Below, piece after piece: positions 9,087 through 18,306 of a DNA stretch of 64,000 nt. Under the pieces are notes generated by a model. The model worked only from the letters and a program-made list of their open reading frames with translations, was not told where the DNA came from and ran no database searches. Positions within the stretch are counted from its first letter, which is position 1; every line of letters begins with the position of its first letter. The position numbers and the translations under genes were made by a program. This DNA is from Mesorhizobium loti. GTDB lineage: Bacteria; Pseudomonadota; Alphaproteobacteria; Rhizobiales; Rhizobiaceae. The stretch lies in the NCBI RefSeq assembly GCF_013170705.1, contig NZ_CP033334.1, forward strand, positions 5,743,501-5,807,500, in the 5' to 3' direction.

Positions 9087-10526
9087 TCAGCCGCGTTTCT
9101 TGGCTCGGCCGGCGAACGGGTTGTCCGAGGTGCGCAGTGCGATGCGGATCGGCACGCCCGGCATGTCGAACGCTTCGCGGAGGCTGTTGGAGAGATACCG
9201 CACATAGGATTGCGGCATCGCATCCGGGCGCGAGCACTGGACCACGAAGCCCGGCGGCCGCGTCTTGGCCTGCGTGACGTATTTGACCTTCAGCCGGCGC
9301 CCGGCAACGGCGGGCGGCGGGTGATGCGCCAGGATGGCTTCAAGCCAGCGGTTGAGCTTCCCGGTCGAGACGCGGCTGTTCCAGACCTTGTGGGTCCTCA
9401 GCACCGCATCCATCAGCTTGTCGAGGCCACGCCCTGTCTCGGCCGAGACCGGAACGGCCTGGATGCCGCGCACCTGCGGCAGCAGCCGCTCGGTCTTTTC
9501 GCGCAGTTCCGCCAGAAGCTCCTGCGGATGATCGATCAGATCCCATTTATTGAAGGCGATCACCGGCGCCCTGCCCTCGCGGATGATCAGGTCGGCGATC
9601 TGCAGATCCTGCTTCTCGAAGGGGATCGTGGCGTCGAGCACGATGATGACGATCTCGGCGAAACGGATGGCGCGCAAGCCGTCCTGCACGGACATCACTT
9701 CCAGCTTTTCGTGGATCCTGGCCTTGCGGCGCATGCCGGCAGTGTCGAACAGCTTTATGCGGCGGCCTCGCCAGTCCCAATCGACCGATATGGAATCGCG
9801 GGTGATGCCGGCTTCCGGTCCGGTCAGCAGCCGCTCCTCGCCGATCAAGGCGTTGATCAGCGTCGACTTGCCGGCATTCGGACGGCCGACGACGGCGATG
9901 CGCATCGGCTTGGTGTCGTCGTAACTGTGCGTATCCTCGGCGTCGGGATCGGCGATGTCCTCGCCGATCAGCACCTCGGTGGCGGCGATCTCGTCGTCTT
10001 CGCCCTCTTCCTCCTCACCGAAGGCGCGCGCCTCGCCGAGTGCCGCGATCACCGCGTCGCGCAGATCGGGCATGCCCTGGCCATGTTCGGCCGAAACAGG
10101 GATCGGCTCGCCAAGGCCGAGTTCCCAGGCCTCCAGCATGCCGCCCTGGGCGCCCTTCGCCTCGGCCTTGTTGGCGACCAGAACCACCGGCTTGCCGGAT
10201 TTGCGCACGATTTCGGCAAAGGTCCTGTCGTCCGGCAGCAGGCCGGATTTGGCATCGATGGTGAAGAAGATCAGGTCGGCTTCGTGAATGGCGATCTCGG
10301 TCTGCGCGCGCATGCGCCCAGGCAAGGTCGAGGCGGCGGCATCCTCGAAACCGGCTGTATCGATGACGTCGAAATGCAGGTCATAGAGCTTGGCGGCATG
10401 GACACGGCGATCGCGGGTGACGCCCGGCGTGTCGTCGACAAGCGCCAGCTTCCTTCCCACCAGCCGATTGAAAAGAGTCGATTTGCCGACGTTAGGTCTG
10501 CCGATAATGGCGACTTTGAAGGTCAT
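9087..10526 (-). CDS. der: Ribosome biogenesis GTPase Der (EngA)
   Basis: This essential GTPase of 50S assembly has two tandem G domains and a C-terminal KH-like domain. In the 479-residue product the first P loop is GRPNVGKST (9-17), with DTPGVTRD following. The second P loop is GRPNAGKST (about 212) with DTAGMRRK and the NKWD guanine motif. The first domain has NKAE in place of NKxD, which I recall as usual in Alphaproteobacteria. An acidic linker rich in Glu joins the two G domains. The gene follows a YfgM-like gene on the same strand. The BamB gene found between these two in Escherichia coli is absent here. Confidence 0.96.
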   Translation of the reverse strand: MTFKVAIIGRPNVGKSTLFNRLVGRKLALVDDTPGVTRDRRVHAAKLYDLHFDVIDTAGFEDAAASTLPGRMRAQTEIAIHEADLIFFTIDAKSGLLPDDRTFAEIVRKSGKPVVLVANKAEAKGAQGGMLEAWELGLGEPIPVSAEHGQGMPDLRDAVIAALGEARAFGEEEEGEDDEIAATEVLIGEDIADPDAEDTHSYDDTKPMRIAVVGRPNAGKSTLINALIGEERLLTGPEAGITRDSISVDWDWRGRRIKLFDTAGMRRKARIHEKLEVMSVQDGLRAIRFAEIVIIVLDATIPFEKQDLQIADLIIREGRAPVIAFNKWDLIDHPQELLAELREKTERLLPQVRGIQAVPVSAETGRGLDKLMDAVLRTHKVWNSRVSTGKLNRWLEAILAHHPPPAVAGRRLKVKYVTQAKTRPPGFVVQCSRPDAMPQSYVRYLSNSLREAFDMPGVPIRIALRTSDNPFAGRAKKRG

Positions 10527-10540
10527 ACGGTCCTACAATC

Positions 10541-10589
10541 ATGCATGTCGTTGTCCCAAAACCGCTGCACACTTTTGGGCGACATGCAT
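10541..10589. repeat. 49-base palindromic rhizobial repeat
   Basis: The element starts ATGCATGTCG and ends CGACATGCAT. The inner arms CCCAAAA and TTTTGGG also pair, leaving a loop of about 11 bases. It abuts the stop codon of the TPR gene and lies just before der, inside the presumed operon, so it would form a strong hairpin in the mRNA. Near-identical elements are widespread between rhizobial genes. Confidence 0.75.
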
Positions 10590-11258
10590 TTACGAGGCAT
10601 TGCCCGAGCCACGGATCAGCTCGGACATCAGCGTTGCCCGCTCGCGGGTGTTGCGCGGGGCGCCGTCATCGGCGGCGATCTGGTCGAACAGTTTCAGCGC
10701 GTCCTGGGTCTTGCCTTCCTTCCACGCGGCAAGGCCGAGCGCCTCGCGTGCTGTATGGCGTAGCGTGTTGGTGTCCGATGTCAGCGCCTCGACGCGGCTG
10801 GAAACGTCGGCGAAGGAGCCGTGGTCGACGAGCAGGAGCGCCGCCCGCAGCCTTGCCATGTCGCGAATGCCCTGGGGTATGGCGGTGTCGGCGGCGACTT
10901 CGTCGAAATCCTTGACGGCGGCATCGGTGTCGCCCTTGCTCGCCTTGACGGTGGCGGCGCGCATGCGGGCAAGCAGGGGATAGGCGCCGTAGCCATCCTT
11001 CTCGAGCTGGTCGAGCGCGGCGAGCGCCTCGTCGTTCTTGCCGTCATTGGCAAGCTTCAGCGCCTGCGAGAACGCATCGCCGGAGCGGTTGGCGCGCGTC
11101 TCGTCCCAATAGCGATAGCCGACGAAAGCGGCGGTGCCGAGCACCACGAGGACCGCAATGACAAGCACGGCCGGGCCGAAACGGTCCCACAGCGCCTGCG
11201 CCTGTTCGCGACGGATCTCGTCATTGACTTCACGGATAAAACTGTCGTCGGACATCAA
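10590..11258 (-). CDS. YfgM-like tetratricopeptide repeat membrane protein
   Basis: This membrane-anchored protein probably acts with the Sec translocon or in envelope quality control, by analogy with YfgM. The 222-residue product has a short cytoplasmic N terminus, one membrane helix (VLVIAVLVVLGTAAFVGYRYW, about residues 31-51) and an outward TPR-like region of helical pairs. Proximity to der on the same strand matches the yfgM-der linkage of other bacteria. The start could be either of two adjacent ATG codons (11258 or 11255). Confidence 0.82.
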   Translation of the reverse strand: MMSDDSFIREVNDEIRREQAQALWDRFGPAVLVIAVLVVLGTAAFVGYRYWDETRANRSGDAFSQALKLANDGKNDEALAALDQLEKDGYGAYPLLARMRAATVKASKGDTDAAVKDFDEVAADTAIPQGIRDMARLRAALLLVDHGSFADVSSRVEALTSDTNTLRHTAREALGLAAWKEGKTQDALKLFDQIAADDGAPRNTRERATLMSELIRGSGNAS

Positions 11259-11352
11259 TCAAAACCACTTTTGCCCCGGGCCGGGGCGGTTCATGAGCCC
11301 GCGTTTTAGCGAAATTTTGTCGGCATGGAAGGGGTTCGGGCGGAAAATCGCC

Positions 11353-11390
11353 TATTCCCCGGGGCAAACGGATGTTTGCCCCGGGGAATA
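11353..11390. repeat. Perfect 17-base inverted repeat (strong hairpin)
   Basis: The arms TATTCCCCGGGGCAAAC and GTTTGCCCCGGGGAATA are perfectly complementary around a four-base GGAT loop. The dyad sits between the divergent TPR gene and the polysaccharide deacetylase gene, 82 bases before the latter. A weaker outer pairing of ATTTTGTCG and CGACAAAAT surrounds it. There is no T tract, so it is not a normal terminator. It may be an operator or an mRNA leader hairpin. Confidence 0.75.
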
Positions 11391-11471
11391 CGACAAAATG
11401 GCCCAATCGCATCCACGCCACATTTCGGGGATAGCCGGCTTGCTGACCGCCCGGAGCCTGTAAGTTTGCCG

Positions 11472-12479
11472 ATGCCTCGTTTGTCCCGCGTTGTTGCGTT
11501 CTCTCTTGCCTCGCTCGCCGCTTCCGGCGCGGCTCTGGCCGATCCGCCCGCGCCGCCAATGCCGGCAAAGCCGAAGCAGGTCGTCATCATCTCCTTCGAC
11601 AGCGCGCGCGACATCTCGCAATGGACGCGCAGCCGGGCGCTGGCGCGGCGCACCGGCGCGCATTTCACCTATTTTCTCTCCTGCGTCTTCCTGCTGTCGC
11701 CGGAGACGCGCAAGGAATACACCGCACCCGGCAAGACATCAGGCACATCCAACATCGGCTTTGCCGCCTCCAAGCAGGAAGTGACTGAGCGGCTCGAACA
11801 GATCGGCCTTGCCGCGCATGAAGGCCACGACATTGCCAGCCATGCCTGCGGTCATTTCGACGGCAAGGACTGGAGCAAGGCCGACTGGCTGAAGGAGTTC
11901 GCTTCGTTCGAGCACATTCTCGAGAACGCCTATGCGATCAACGGCATCGCGTCGGAGCCGGATGGCTGGCGAGAATTCGCCCGGCATGCGGTTGTCGGCT
12001 TCCGCGCGCCATATCTGTCGACGAACAAGGCGCTTTACGAGGCGTTGCCTGCCGCCGGCTACCAGTTCGACGCCAGTGGCGTGTCGCAGGGCCCTGCCCT
12101 GCCGCCGACCGTCGGCGGCATCACCCGCTTTTCACTGCCGCAGATACCGGAAGGGCCGAAATCCCGACCGGTGATCGCGATGGACTACAATCTCTATGTC
12201 AGGCATTCCGTCGGCTTCGAGCGGCCGAGCAAGGCGGGCGAGTTCGCCGGCCGGACCTATCAGGCGTTTCGCGCTGCTTTCGACGCGCAGTATCAGGGCA
12301 AGCGCATTCCGCTGGAACTCGGCTTCCATTTCACGCTGATGAATGACGGCGCGTATTGGGACGCGCTTGAGCGGTTTGCCGGCGAGGTCTGCGTGAAGGC
12401 CGATGTCGAATGCATCAGTTTTCGCGATTATGTGACGCGGCAAAGCGCTGGCCAGAAACAGGCAACGGTCGGCGGCTGA
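11472..12479 (+). CDS. Secreted polysaccharide deacetylase-like protein
   Basis: This is a predicted exported carbohydrate esterase of the NodB/polysaccharide deacetylase fold. The 335-residue product has a Sec signal peptide (residues 1-23, cut near ALA-DP). Motif 1 reads SFDSARD (41-47), where the usual second Asp of the FDD motif is Ser. Motif 2 is SHACGH with H124 and H128, and motif 3 is GFRAPYLSTN. The changed motif 1 could alter or abolish metal binding. I chose the ATG at 11472 because it begins the signal peptide. An earlier in-frame ATG would run through the hairpin upstream. Confidence 0.78.
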   Translation: MPRLSRVVAFSLASLAASGAALADPPAPPMPAKPKQVVIISFDSARDISQWTRSRALARRTGAHFTYFLSCVFLLSPETRKEYTAPGKTSGTSNIGFAASKQEVTERLEQIGLAAHEGHDIASHACGHFDGKDWSKADWLKEFASFEHILENAYAINGIASEPDGWREFARHAVVGFRAPYLSTNKALYEALPAAGYQFDASGVSQGPALPPTVGGITRFSLPQIPEGPKSRPVIAMDYNLYVRHSVGFERPSKAGEFAGRTYQAFRAAFDAQYQGKRIPLELGFHFTLMNDGAYWDALERFAGEVCVKADVECISFRDYVTRQSAGQKQATVGG

Positions 12480-12514
12480 GCCGCCAACCCGTTTCGGATC
12501 AAACCCAAATCTTC

Positions 12515-13774
12515 TCAAGCCGGGTCTTCGGCGCCATGCCTTGCCAGATAACGCTGGTCGATCTCGGGCAGCGGCTCGCCCAGGAGCGTGGCCTCGAAGG
12601 CGCGCAGGCGCTTGTGGACCGACTGGAGCTCGACGATGGTCGACCAGGAGGTGAGCAGAAACTGCAGCGAACCCGTCACCTTGCCAAAGGCGTTCGAGAT
12701 CTGGTTCAGCGCGCCGAACGTTATCTTGTGGGCGACCAGCGACGGACCCAGGATCAGCAGGGAGAAGATATTGTCGGCCTGCAGGTAGGTGTACCGGACG
12801 ACGTTGAAATAGATGTAGTGGAAATAGAGCCTGAAATAATTGTGCCTGACATTGGCGAACAGCTCGGCGGTGGTGGCAGGCTGTGCACGGTCCGCATGAT
12901 CCTCGCCGTAAACCAGTTCCTTGCGGTAAGCGGCCTCGACGCGCTGGTTACGGAACTGCAGCCCCGGAAGCTTCAGGCCGGCTATCATCACCGAGATCGT
13001 TCCAAACAGACACCAGGCCAGTGCCGCGACCACCAGGGGCTGGGGGATCGCGCCGATGATCGGCAACTCGCTGATATGGGCCTGCAACTGGATCATGACC
13101 GGCAGGAAGGCGATCAAGGTCATGATCGACTGCACGAAGCTGGAGCCGAGATCCTCCATGATCTGCGAGAACCGCATCGTGTCTTCCTGGATGCGCTGCG
13201 AGGCACCCTCGATATGGCGCAACCTGGCCCAGTTCTCGATGAAGTAGTTGTTCATCGCCGTGCGCCAGCGGAAGATCCAGTGGCTGACGATGAAGGCATT
13301 GACCACCTGCACATTCATGCCGACCAGCGCGAGCCATGAGAAATCGGCCAGTCCGGTATAGAATTCACCGTTGGTCGATTTGCCGGTCCCTGACATCAGC
13401 CCTTGCACATAGTCAAAGAACGGCCCGTACCAGGCGTTGACGGCGACGCTGACCTGCACATTGAAATAGATGAAGAACAAGATGACCGCCGTCATCAGGA
13501 TCGACCAGCGTTGCCAGGGATGCGGCGAATACCAGCTCCAGAACGCGTAGAAGATGGCCACGCAGACCACGAAATAGATATAGAACCAGAGGAACGGCTT
13601 CGACACGAGGACGGCAATGCCGATGATCGGCGGCGCGTCGGCGGCCGCCGCCGGCAGGCCGAAGACGGCGCCCAATTGCTCACCACCGAAAAACCAGAAC
13701 AGGATCGCCGCAAGGCTCCAGATGGCGGCCGAAGAAAAGAAGAGCTTCGGCTGCGGGAAGAAGGATACGAACAC
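12515..13774 (-). CDS. bacA: Peptide antibiotic transporter BacA/SbmA
   Basis: This inner-membrane peptide importer is needed by many rhizobia for chronic infection and resistance to plant NCR peptides. The product has six to eight hydrophobic helices and family segments such as WRTAMNNYFIENW, EGASQRIQEDTMRF and a C-terminal VELQSVHKRLRAFE. With the GTG start at 13774 it is 419 residues, the normal BacA size, and AAGGA lies nine bases upstream. The ATG at 13831 would add 19 atypical residues. It is an SbmA-type protein without its own ATPase domain. Confidence 0.9.
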   Translation of the reverse strand: MFVSFFPQPKLFFSSAAIWSLAAILFWFFGGEQLGAVFGLPAAAADAPPIIGIAVLVSKPFLWFYIYFVVCVAIFYAFWSWYSPHPWQRWSILMTAVILFFIYFNVQVSVAVNAWYGPFFDYVQGLMSGTGKSTNGEFYTGLADFSWLALVGMNVQVVNAFIVSHWIFRWRTAMNNYFIENWARLRHIEGASQRIQEDTMRFSQIMEDLGSSFVQSIMTLIAFLPVMIQLQAHISELPIIGAIPQPLVVAALAWCLFGTISVMIAGLKLPGLQFRNQRVEAAYRKELVYGEDHADRAQPATTAELFANVRHNYFRLYFHYIYFNVVRYTYLQADNIFSLLILGPSLVAHKITFGALNQISNAFGKVTGSLQFLLTSWSTIVELQSVHKRLRAFEATLLGEPLPEIDQRYLARHGAEDPA

Positions 13775-13885
13775 TGGGCGAATTCCTTGCCTTAGGCGCA
13801 AATCAGCTGACAACAGCGGGCATAAAGTCACACATTAGAGGGAAAGAAAATGCCTGCCCGATGCCCAGCGCCAGCAAGACCATAA

Positions 13886-15043
13886 TCATGGCGATTTTGG
13901 CGCGGCCGACCAGGCGATGGCGCCGGAGACGACCAGCATGGCCGCGGCGAGGAGCGAAGCGAGGAAGAAATCACCTGATATCTGCGCCAAAAAACCGGCA
14001 GCGATCGGGCCGATGATCTGGCCCAGGCCGAACGACGCCGTCATCAACGCAAAGATCCGCCGGGGCGCCCTTGGCGCCTGCTGGCGGGCGGCCTGCAAGC
14101 CCAGCGCGGTTATGGCAATGAAGGTGCCGCCGAGCAGCAGGCCCCCGAGCAGCGGCCCCGAATATCCGCCAAGCGCCACGCTGGCGGTGACGCCGATCAC
14201 TTCTATGAAACATGCCAGCGCATAGGCGGCGTAAAGGCCAATCCGCGCGGCGATCTTCTGCCACAGCCACGTCGAGGGAAAGCCGGCAAGGCCGGCGACC
14301 AGCCACACCATGGCCTCGAAGACGCGGCTGCCGCCGCCCTGGCGGACGATGGCGACCAGGAATGTCGCGGTCACCACATAGCCAAACCCGAACAGGCCGT
14401 AGGCGACGATGATCTTCATCAGCGACCGGGCTTTCGGCAGGGCCGGCTCTCGGGCGGCTTCGCCGTTGACGAGCGGGCCTTCGTTCGCCAGCAGCGCCAC
14501 GACGATCAAGCCGCAAGCCGAAATCAGAGCCGACCACAACCAGCCCGCCGCCCAGCCGGCATGTTCAGTGACCAGCACCGCCATCATCACCGCCGAGATC
14601 GCCATGCCGAGCCCGACACCACCGAAATGCCAGGCCTGCAGATCGCCACGAGCCGCGGCATTGATATGGCTGAAAACGATGCTGGCCATGAAGACCATGA
14701 CGAAGGCGCTGGCCAGACCGGCCAGAAAGCGGATGAGAAGAAAGGCGGGCATGGCGTCGGTCATCCCCATCAGCGCGGCCAGGACAGTGCTGGCGCCAAG
14801 AGCCGTCAACATCAGCAGACGTTCCCGGCCATGCGCCCAACCACCGGCCGCGGCAAACGCGCCGACGAGATAGCCGAGATAATTGGCGGAAGCGATCCAC
14901 CCGGCATTGGCCGGCGACAGATGCAGCTCTTCCATCATGCCGGGCAGGATCGGCGTGTAGACGAAGCGGCCGATGCCCATGGCGACGGCCAGCGCGATCA
15001 TGCCGGCGACGGTGAAGCGAAGCGCTGCTGAGGTCGATGTCAT
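13886..15043 (-). CDS. MFS transporter, YbfB/YjiJ type
   Basis: This 12-helix membrane transporter of 385 residues has the GIGRFVYTPILPGMM opening that marks the YbfB/YjiJ group, and NYLGYLVGAF in helix 2. The substrate is unknown. The start is not decided by a ribosome site. The ATG at 15043 matches the family N terminus, while in-frame ATG codons at 15091 and 15133 would add a non-hydrophobic leader. Confidence 0.82.
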   Translation of the reverse strand: MTSTSAALRFTVAGMIALAVAMGIGRFVYTPILPGMMEELHLSPANAGWIASANYLGYLVGAFAAAGGWAHGRERLLMLTALGASTVLAALMGMTDAMPAFLLIRFLAGLASAFVMVFMASIVFSHINAAARGDLQAWHFGGVGLGMAISAVMMAVLVTEHAGWAAGWLWSALISACGLIVVALLANEGPLVNGEAAREPALPKARSLMKIIVAYGLFGFGYVVTATFLVAIVRQGGGSRVFEAMVWLVAGLAGFPSTWLWQKIAARIGLYAAYALACFIEVIGVTASVALGGYSGPLLGGLLLGGTFIAITALGLQAARQQAPRAPRRIFALMTASFGLGQIIGPIAAGFLAQISGDFFLASLLAAAMLVVSGAIAWSAAPKSP

Positions 15044-15162
15044 CGCGGCGCACAATAAATGCCGGCATTGCTGAAACAACCCGCATTTCATTGGGCCAAT
15101 ACGACCGCCAATGCGCCACGCTCTGTCCGACATTCCTCAGGCCGGACCGCGTGGCCTTCAAC

Positions 15163-15387
15163 TCAGCGGCGTTCACCCAGACCGGCATGGGGTGAGCAGG
15201 TCTCGTGCTCGGTCCTTCGTGCCGTCAGCCTGAACGGCATGTCGCCAAGTTCGCGCTCCGACATGGCGTTCAGCACAGGATGTGACAGCGGGTCTGTCAG
15301 CCATCCCTGCGCCTCGCTCCGGGAGCGAGGCGCGCATGAGGCATTCGCGGCGAACAGGACCTTCAACGACGACACCATCCTCAGCAT
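15163..15387 (-). CDS. Small hypothetical protein (74 residues)
   Basis: I do not recognise a function. The reading frame ends with DPLSHPVLNAMSERELGDMPF, a HP-x4-MS-RELxDxP pattern that I recall from short rhizobial proteins. The start MLRMVSSLKVLF has GGAG eight bases upstream. An ATG at 15414 would add nine residues. It is divergent from the LysR gene at 15484, in an otherwise empty 440-base gap, and points toward the MFS gene. The evidence is modest. Confidence 0.4.
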   Translation of the reverse strand: MLRMVSSLKVLFAANASCAPRSRSEAQGWLTDPLSHPVLNAMSERELGDMPFRLTARRTEHETCSPHAGLGERR

Positions 15388-15483
15388 TTCCGGCTCCGCG
15401 GGTCTGTCTCCCATCAACAAAGTCTGCCGTCCCGATATGAGTTTCAATTGAGATTTCGGCCGGACCAGTTTAGAAAATCTCAA

Positions 15484-16476
15484 ATGGCCATGCTCAATCG
15501 CGTTCATCTCAACGGCCTTCGGGCCGTCGAGGCCGTTGCCCGTCTCGGCTCGCTTGCAGCGGCCGCCGGCGAGCTCAACGTTTCCGTCAGCGCGGTCAGC
15601 CAGCAGATAAGCCGTACCGAAAAGCAGCTCGGCCAGGCGCTGTTCGAGCGCACGGCCAGCGGTCTCGCGCTGACCGAATTCGGCGCTGTCTTCGCGGCCC
15701 GCCTTGGTGCTGGATTTCGCGAGCTTGCCCAGGCGGTGGCGCTGGCGGACGAAGCGACCCAATGCACCCTGGTGGTTTCGGTGGCGCCGGCCTTTGCCTC
15801 GAAATGGCTGCTGCCGCGACTGTCGCGCCACTTCGACCGGCATCCCAATGTGCTGCTGCGCATCGACGCTTCGGTGCGGCTGGCCAATCTGGATCATTCC
15901 GACATCGACATCGCCATCCGGCTTGGCGACGGCAAATGGCCGGGCGGACGCGCGGAACTGCTTCTGGCGCAGGAAGTTTTCCCGGTCTGCGCGCCCGGCA
16001 TCGCCAGGAAACTGAGCTCGATCGAGGACCTTGCCCGGACCTGCGCCATCACCGACGAGCGGGCAATGATCAACTGGGACAGCTGGTTCGCCGCCGCCGG
16101 TGTTGCGCCCGTCACCTTCCAGAAGGGCGCCCGCTTCACCGATCCGATGCTATGCCTGGAATCGGCGATTGCCGGCCATGGCGTGATGCTGGGCTGGCAG
16201 TTGCTGGCGGCGGATCCGCTGGCCGATGGACGGCTGGTGGCGCCGTTCGGAATCCGTGCCCAGAGCGGGCTCGGTTACTGGCTGGTGACGTCGGCGACGA
16301 AGGCGGAAAGCCGCAAGGTCCGGGACTTCAAGATCTGGATCAAGGAAGAGATCGAGGCGACGATGGCGCAATTCGGAGCGGCGACTACACGCCCCGCCAG
16401 CGCGATCGCGGTGGAAAGCACCGTGTCCCCGGTCTATGTAGAGTCGAATATCCAACTACGGCAGGCAGGATCATGA
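15484..16476 (+). CDS. LysR family regulator, GcvA-like
   Basis: This 330-residue transcription factor has an N-terminal helix-turn-helix (GSLAAAAGELNVSVSAVSQQ, about residues 21-40) and a C-terminal substrate-binding domain. The NGLRAVEAVARLGS opening fits the GcvA-like subgroup. Its stop codon overlaps the start of the aminopeptidase gene (ATGA), so the two are translationally coupled. The true start is ATG 15484 rather than the upstream ATG at 15448, because the helix-turn-helix normally begins about ten residues from the N terminus. Confidence 0.88.
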   Translation: MAMLNRVHLNGLRAVEAVARLGSLAAAAGELNVSVSAVSQQISRTEKQLGQALFERTASGLALTEFGAVFAARLGAGFRELAQAVALADEATQCTLVVSVAPAFASKWLLPRLSRHFDRHPNVLLRIDASVRLANLDHSDIDIAIRLGDGKWPGGRAELLLAQEVFPVCAPGIARKLSSIEDLARTCAITDERAMINWDSWFAAAGVAPVTFQKGARFTDPMLCLESAIAGHGVMLGWQLLAADPLADGRLVAPFGIRAQSGLGYWLVTSATKAESRKVRDFKIWIKEEIEATMAQFGAATTRPASAIAVESTVSPVYVESNIQLRQAGS

Positions 16477-17729
16477 CCACACATTCGCGCGGCGTTTCCG
16501 CAACGATCGACCCGGTGAAGCTCGACAGGCTGGCGGAAGTCGCCATCAAGGTCGGGCTGCAATTGCAGCCGGGACAGGATCTGGTGCTGACCTCGTCGAT
16601 CGCGGCCCTGCCGCTGACCAGGCGGATCGTCGAACACGCCTACAAGGCCGGCGCCGGACTGGTGACGCCGATCTTCAACGACGACGAGATGACGCTGGCG
16701 CGCTACCGCTTCGGCGCCGACGCCGGTTTCGACCACGCCGCCGGCTGGCTCTATGAAGGCATGGCAAAGGCCTTTTCCAACAATGCGGCCAGGCTTGCCG
16801 TGCGCGGCGAGGATCCCTCGCTGTTGTCGGCGCAGGACCCGGCGAAAGTGGCGCGCGCCAACAAGGCGAATTCCATGGCCTACCAGCCGGCGCTGGAAAA
16901 GATCACCGGCTTCGACATCAACTGGAACATCGTCGCCTATCCGGACCTCGCATGGGCCAAGCAGGTTTTTCCCGGCGATGCCGACGATGTCGCCGTGGTC
17001 AAGCTCGCCGATGCCATCTTCGCCGCCTCGCGGGTGGATGTGGAGGACCCGATCGGCAACTGGAAGGCGCACAATGCCGCTCTGCGCGGCCGCACAGAAT
17101 GGCTCAACGGCCATAATTTCCACGCGCTGCATTTCACCGGACCTGGCACCGACCTGACGGTCGGGCTGGCGGATGGCCATGAATGGATGGGCGGCGCCTC
17201 GACCGCCAAGAACGGCATCACCTGCAATCCCAACATCCCGACCGAGGAGGTCTTCACCACGCCGCATGCCAGTCTCGTCGAGGGCCATGTCTCCTCGACC
17301 AAGCCGCTGTCCTACCAGGGCACGCTGATCGACGACATCTCGGTGCGGTTCGAAGCCGGACGGATAGTCGAGGCCAAGGCTTTGAAAGGGGAAGACGTGC
17401 TGAAGAAGGTGCTCGACACCGACGAGGGATCGCGCCGCCTGGGCGAAGTCGCACTGGTGCCGCATTCCTCGCCGATCTCGGCCAGCGGCCTGTTGTTCTT
17501 CAACACCCTGTTCGACGAGAACGCCGCCTGCCACATCGCGCTCGGCCAATGCTATTCGAAGTGTTTCGTCAACGGCGCCTCGCTCAGCCAGGAGGAGATC
17601 GCGGCCCGCGGCGGCAACAAGAGCTTCATCCATATCGACTGGATGATCGGTTCGGACAAGATCGACATAGACGGCGTCCGCAAGGACGGCAGCCGCGTGG
17701 CGGTCATGCGCAAGGGCGAGTGGGCCTGA
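16473..17729 (+). CDS. M29 family aminopeptidase
   Basis: This is a cytosolic metallo-aminopeptidase (thermophilic aminopeptidase T/PepS type) that removes N-terminal residues from peptides. The 418-residue product has the family layout. An N-terminal Rossmann-like region begins LDRLAEVAIKVGLQLQPGQ. The C-terminal metal-binding half contains TGPGTDLTVGLADGHEWMGG, NIPTEEVFTTPH, EVALVPHSSP and FIHIDWMIGS. It starts in the stop codon of the LysR gene and has AGGCAGGA just before the ATG. Confidence 0.9.
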   Translation: MTTHSRGVSATIDPVKLDRLAEVAIKVGLQLQPGQDLVLTSSIAALPLTRRIVEHAYKAGAGLVTPIFNDDEMTLARYRFGADAGFDHAAGWLYEGMAKAFSNNAARLAVRGEDPSLLSAQDPAKVARANKANSMAYQPALEKITGFDINWNIVAYPDLAWAKQVFPGDADDVAVVKLADAIFAASRVDVEDPIGNWKAHNAALRGRTEWLNGHNFHALHFTGPGTDLTVGLADGHEWMGGASTAKNGITCNPNIPTEEVFTTPHASLVEGHVSSTKPLSYQGTLIDDISVRFEAGRIVEAKALKGEDVLKKVLDTDEGSRRLGEVALVPHSSPISASGLLFFNTLFDENAACHIALGQCYSKCFVNGASLSQEEIAARGGNKSFIHIDWMIGSDKIDIDGVRKDGSRVAVMRKGEWA

Positions 17730-17754
17730 CGGCTTGCCAGCCTGCGAGGGCGGG

Positions 17755-18111
17755 ATGACTTTCGATATCGCGGTCAAGCGCATCTACGAAGCACCCGAGA
17801 AGGCCGACGGCCAACGGGTGCTGGTCGATCGCATCTGGCCGCGCGGCGTCAGCAAGGAGCATGCCGCGCTGGCGCTGTGGATGAAAGAGATCGCGCCGAG
17901 CGACGATCTGCGCAAGTGGTTCGGGCACAAGCCCGAACTCTGGACGGAATTTCAGAAGCGGTATCGCGCTGAGCTCGATGAGAACGAAGAGGCGGTGGCG
18001 CGACTGCGTGGCCTGCTCCGCCATGGCAAGGTGACGCTGCTCTACAGTGCGCATGACGAAGCGCACAACAATGCGGTGGCGTTGGCGGGGTATCTCGCAG
18101 GCGTTCACTAG
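17755..18111 (+). CDS. DUF488 family protein (YeaO-like)
   Basis: This is a small conserved cytosolic protein of 118 residues with no established reaction. The family marks are KRIYEAPEKADGQRVLVDRIWPRG near the N terminus, split here as KRIYEAP and VLVDRIWPRG, then LRKWFGHKPELW and a C-terminal VTLLYSAHDEAHNNA. GAGGGCGGG precedes the ATG. It may be read through from the aminopeptidase gene 25 bases upstream. Confidence 0.85.
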   Translation: MTFDIAVKRIYEAPEKADGQRVLVDRIWPRGVSKEHAALALWMKEIAPSDDLRKWFGHKPELWTEFQKRYRAELDENEEAVARLRGLLRHGKVTLLYSAHDEAHNNAVALAGYLAGVH

Positions 18112-18212
18112 AGCAATTCCAGGAAAAGTGTGAGCGGTTTTCCGTCCGGAATTTCGTAAAAACAAGGAGTTAGAGTGGTTCGCCGTTTCCGTGAAACGGT
18201 GAAGTGCTCTAG
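18112..18212. repeat. About 100-base rhizobial mosaic palindromic repeat
   Basis: The element begins AGAGCAATTCCAGGAAAAG and ends GTGAAGTGCTCT. The ends pair, as do GGAAAA and TTTTCC, and CCGTTTC and GAAACGG inside. Closely similar elements are scattered through rhizobial chromosomes. It begins right after the DUF488 stop codon and may act as a transcription or mRNA end signal. Confidence 0.75.
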
Positions 18213-18306
18213 CCATCGTTGGCCACAGCTTCGTCACCAGCTCCGAGGAATCAGACCGCCTCGGAGCCCCGCTTTCAGGCAATGACGAAGTGGGCGAATA
18301 CAGCCC

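Noticed and set aside
8733..10763. 676-codon plus-strand frame opposite der
   Set aside because: It is antisense to the clearly real der gene, with a composition typical of a GC-rich shadow.
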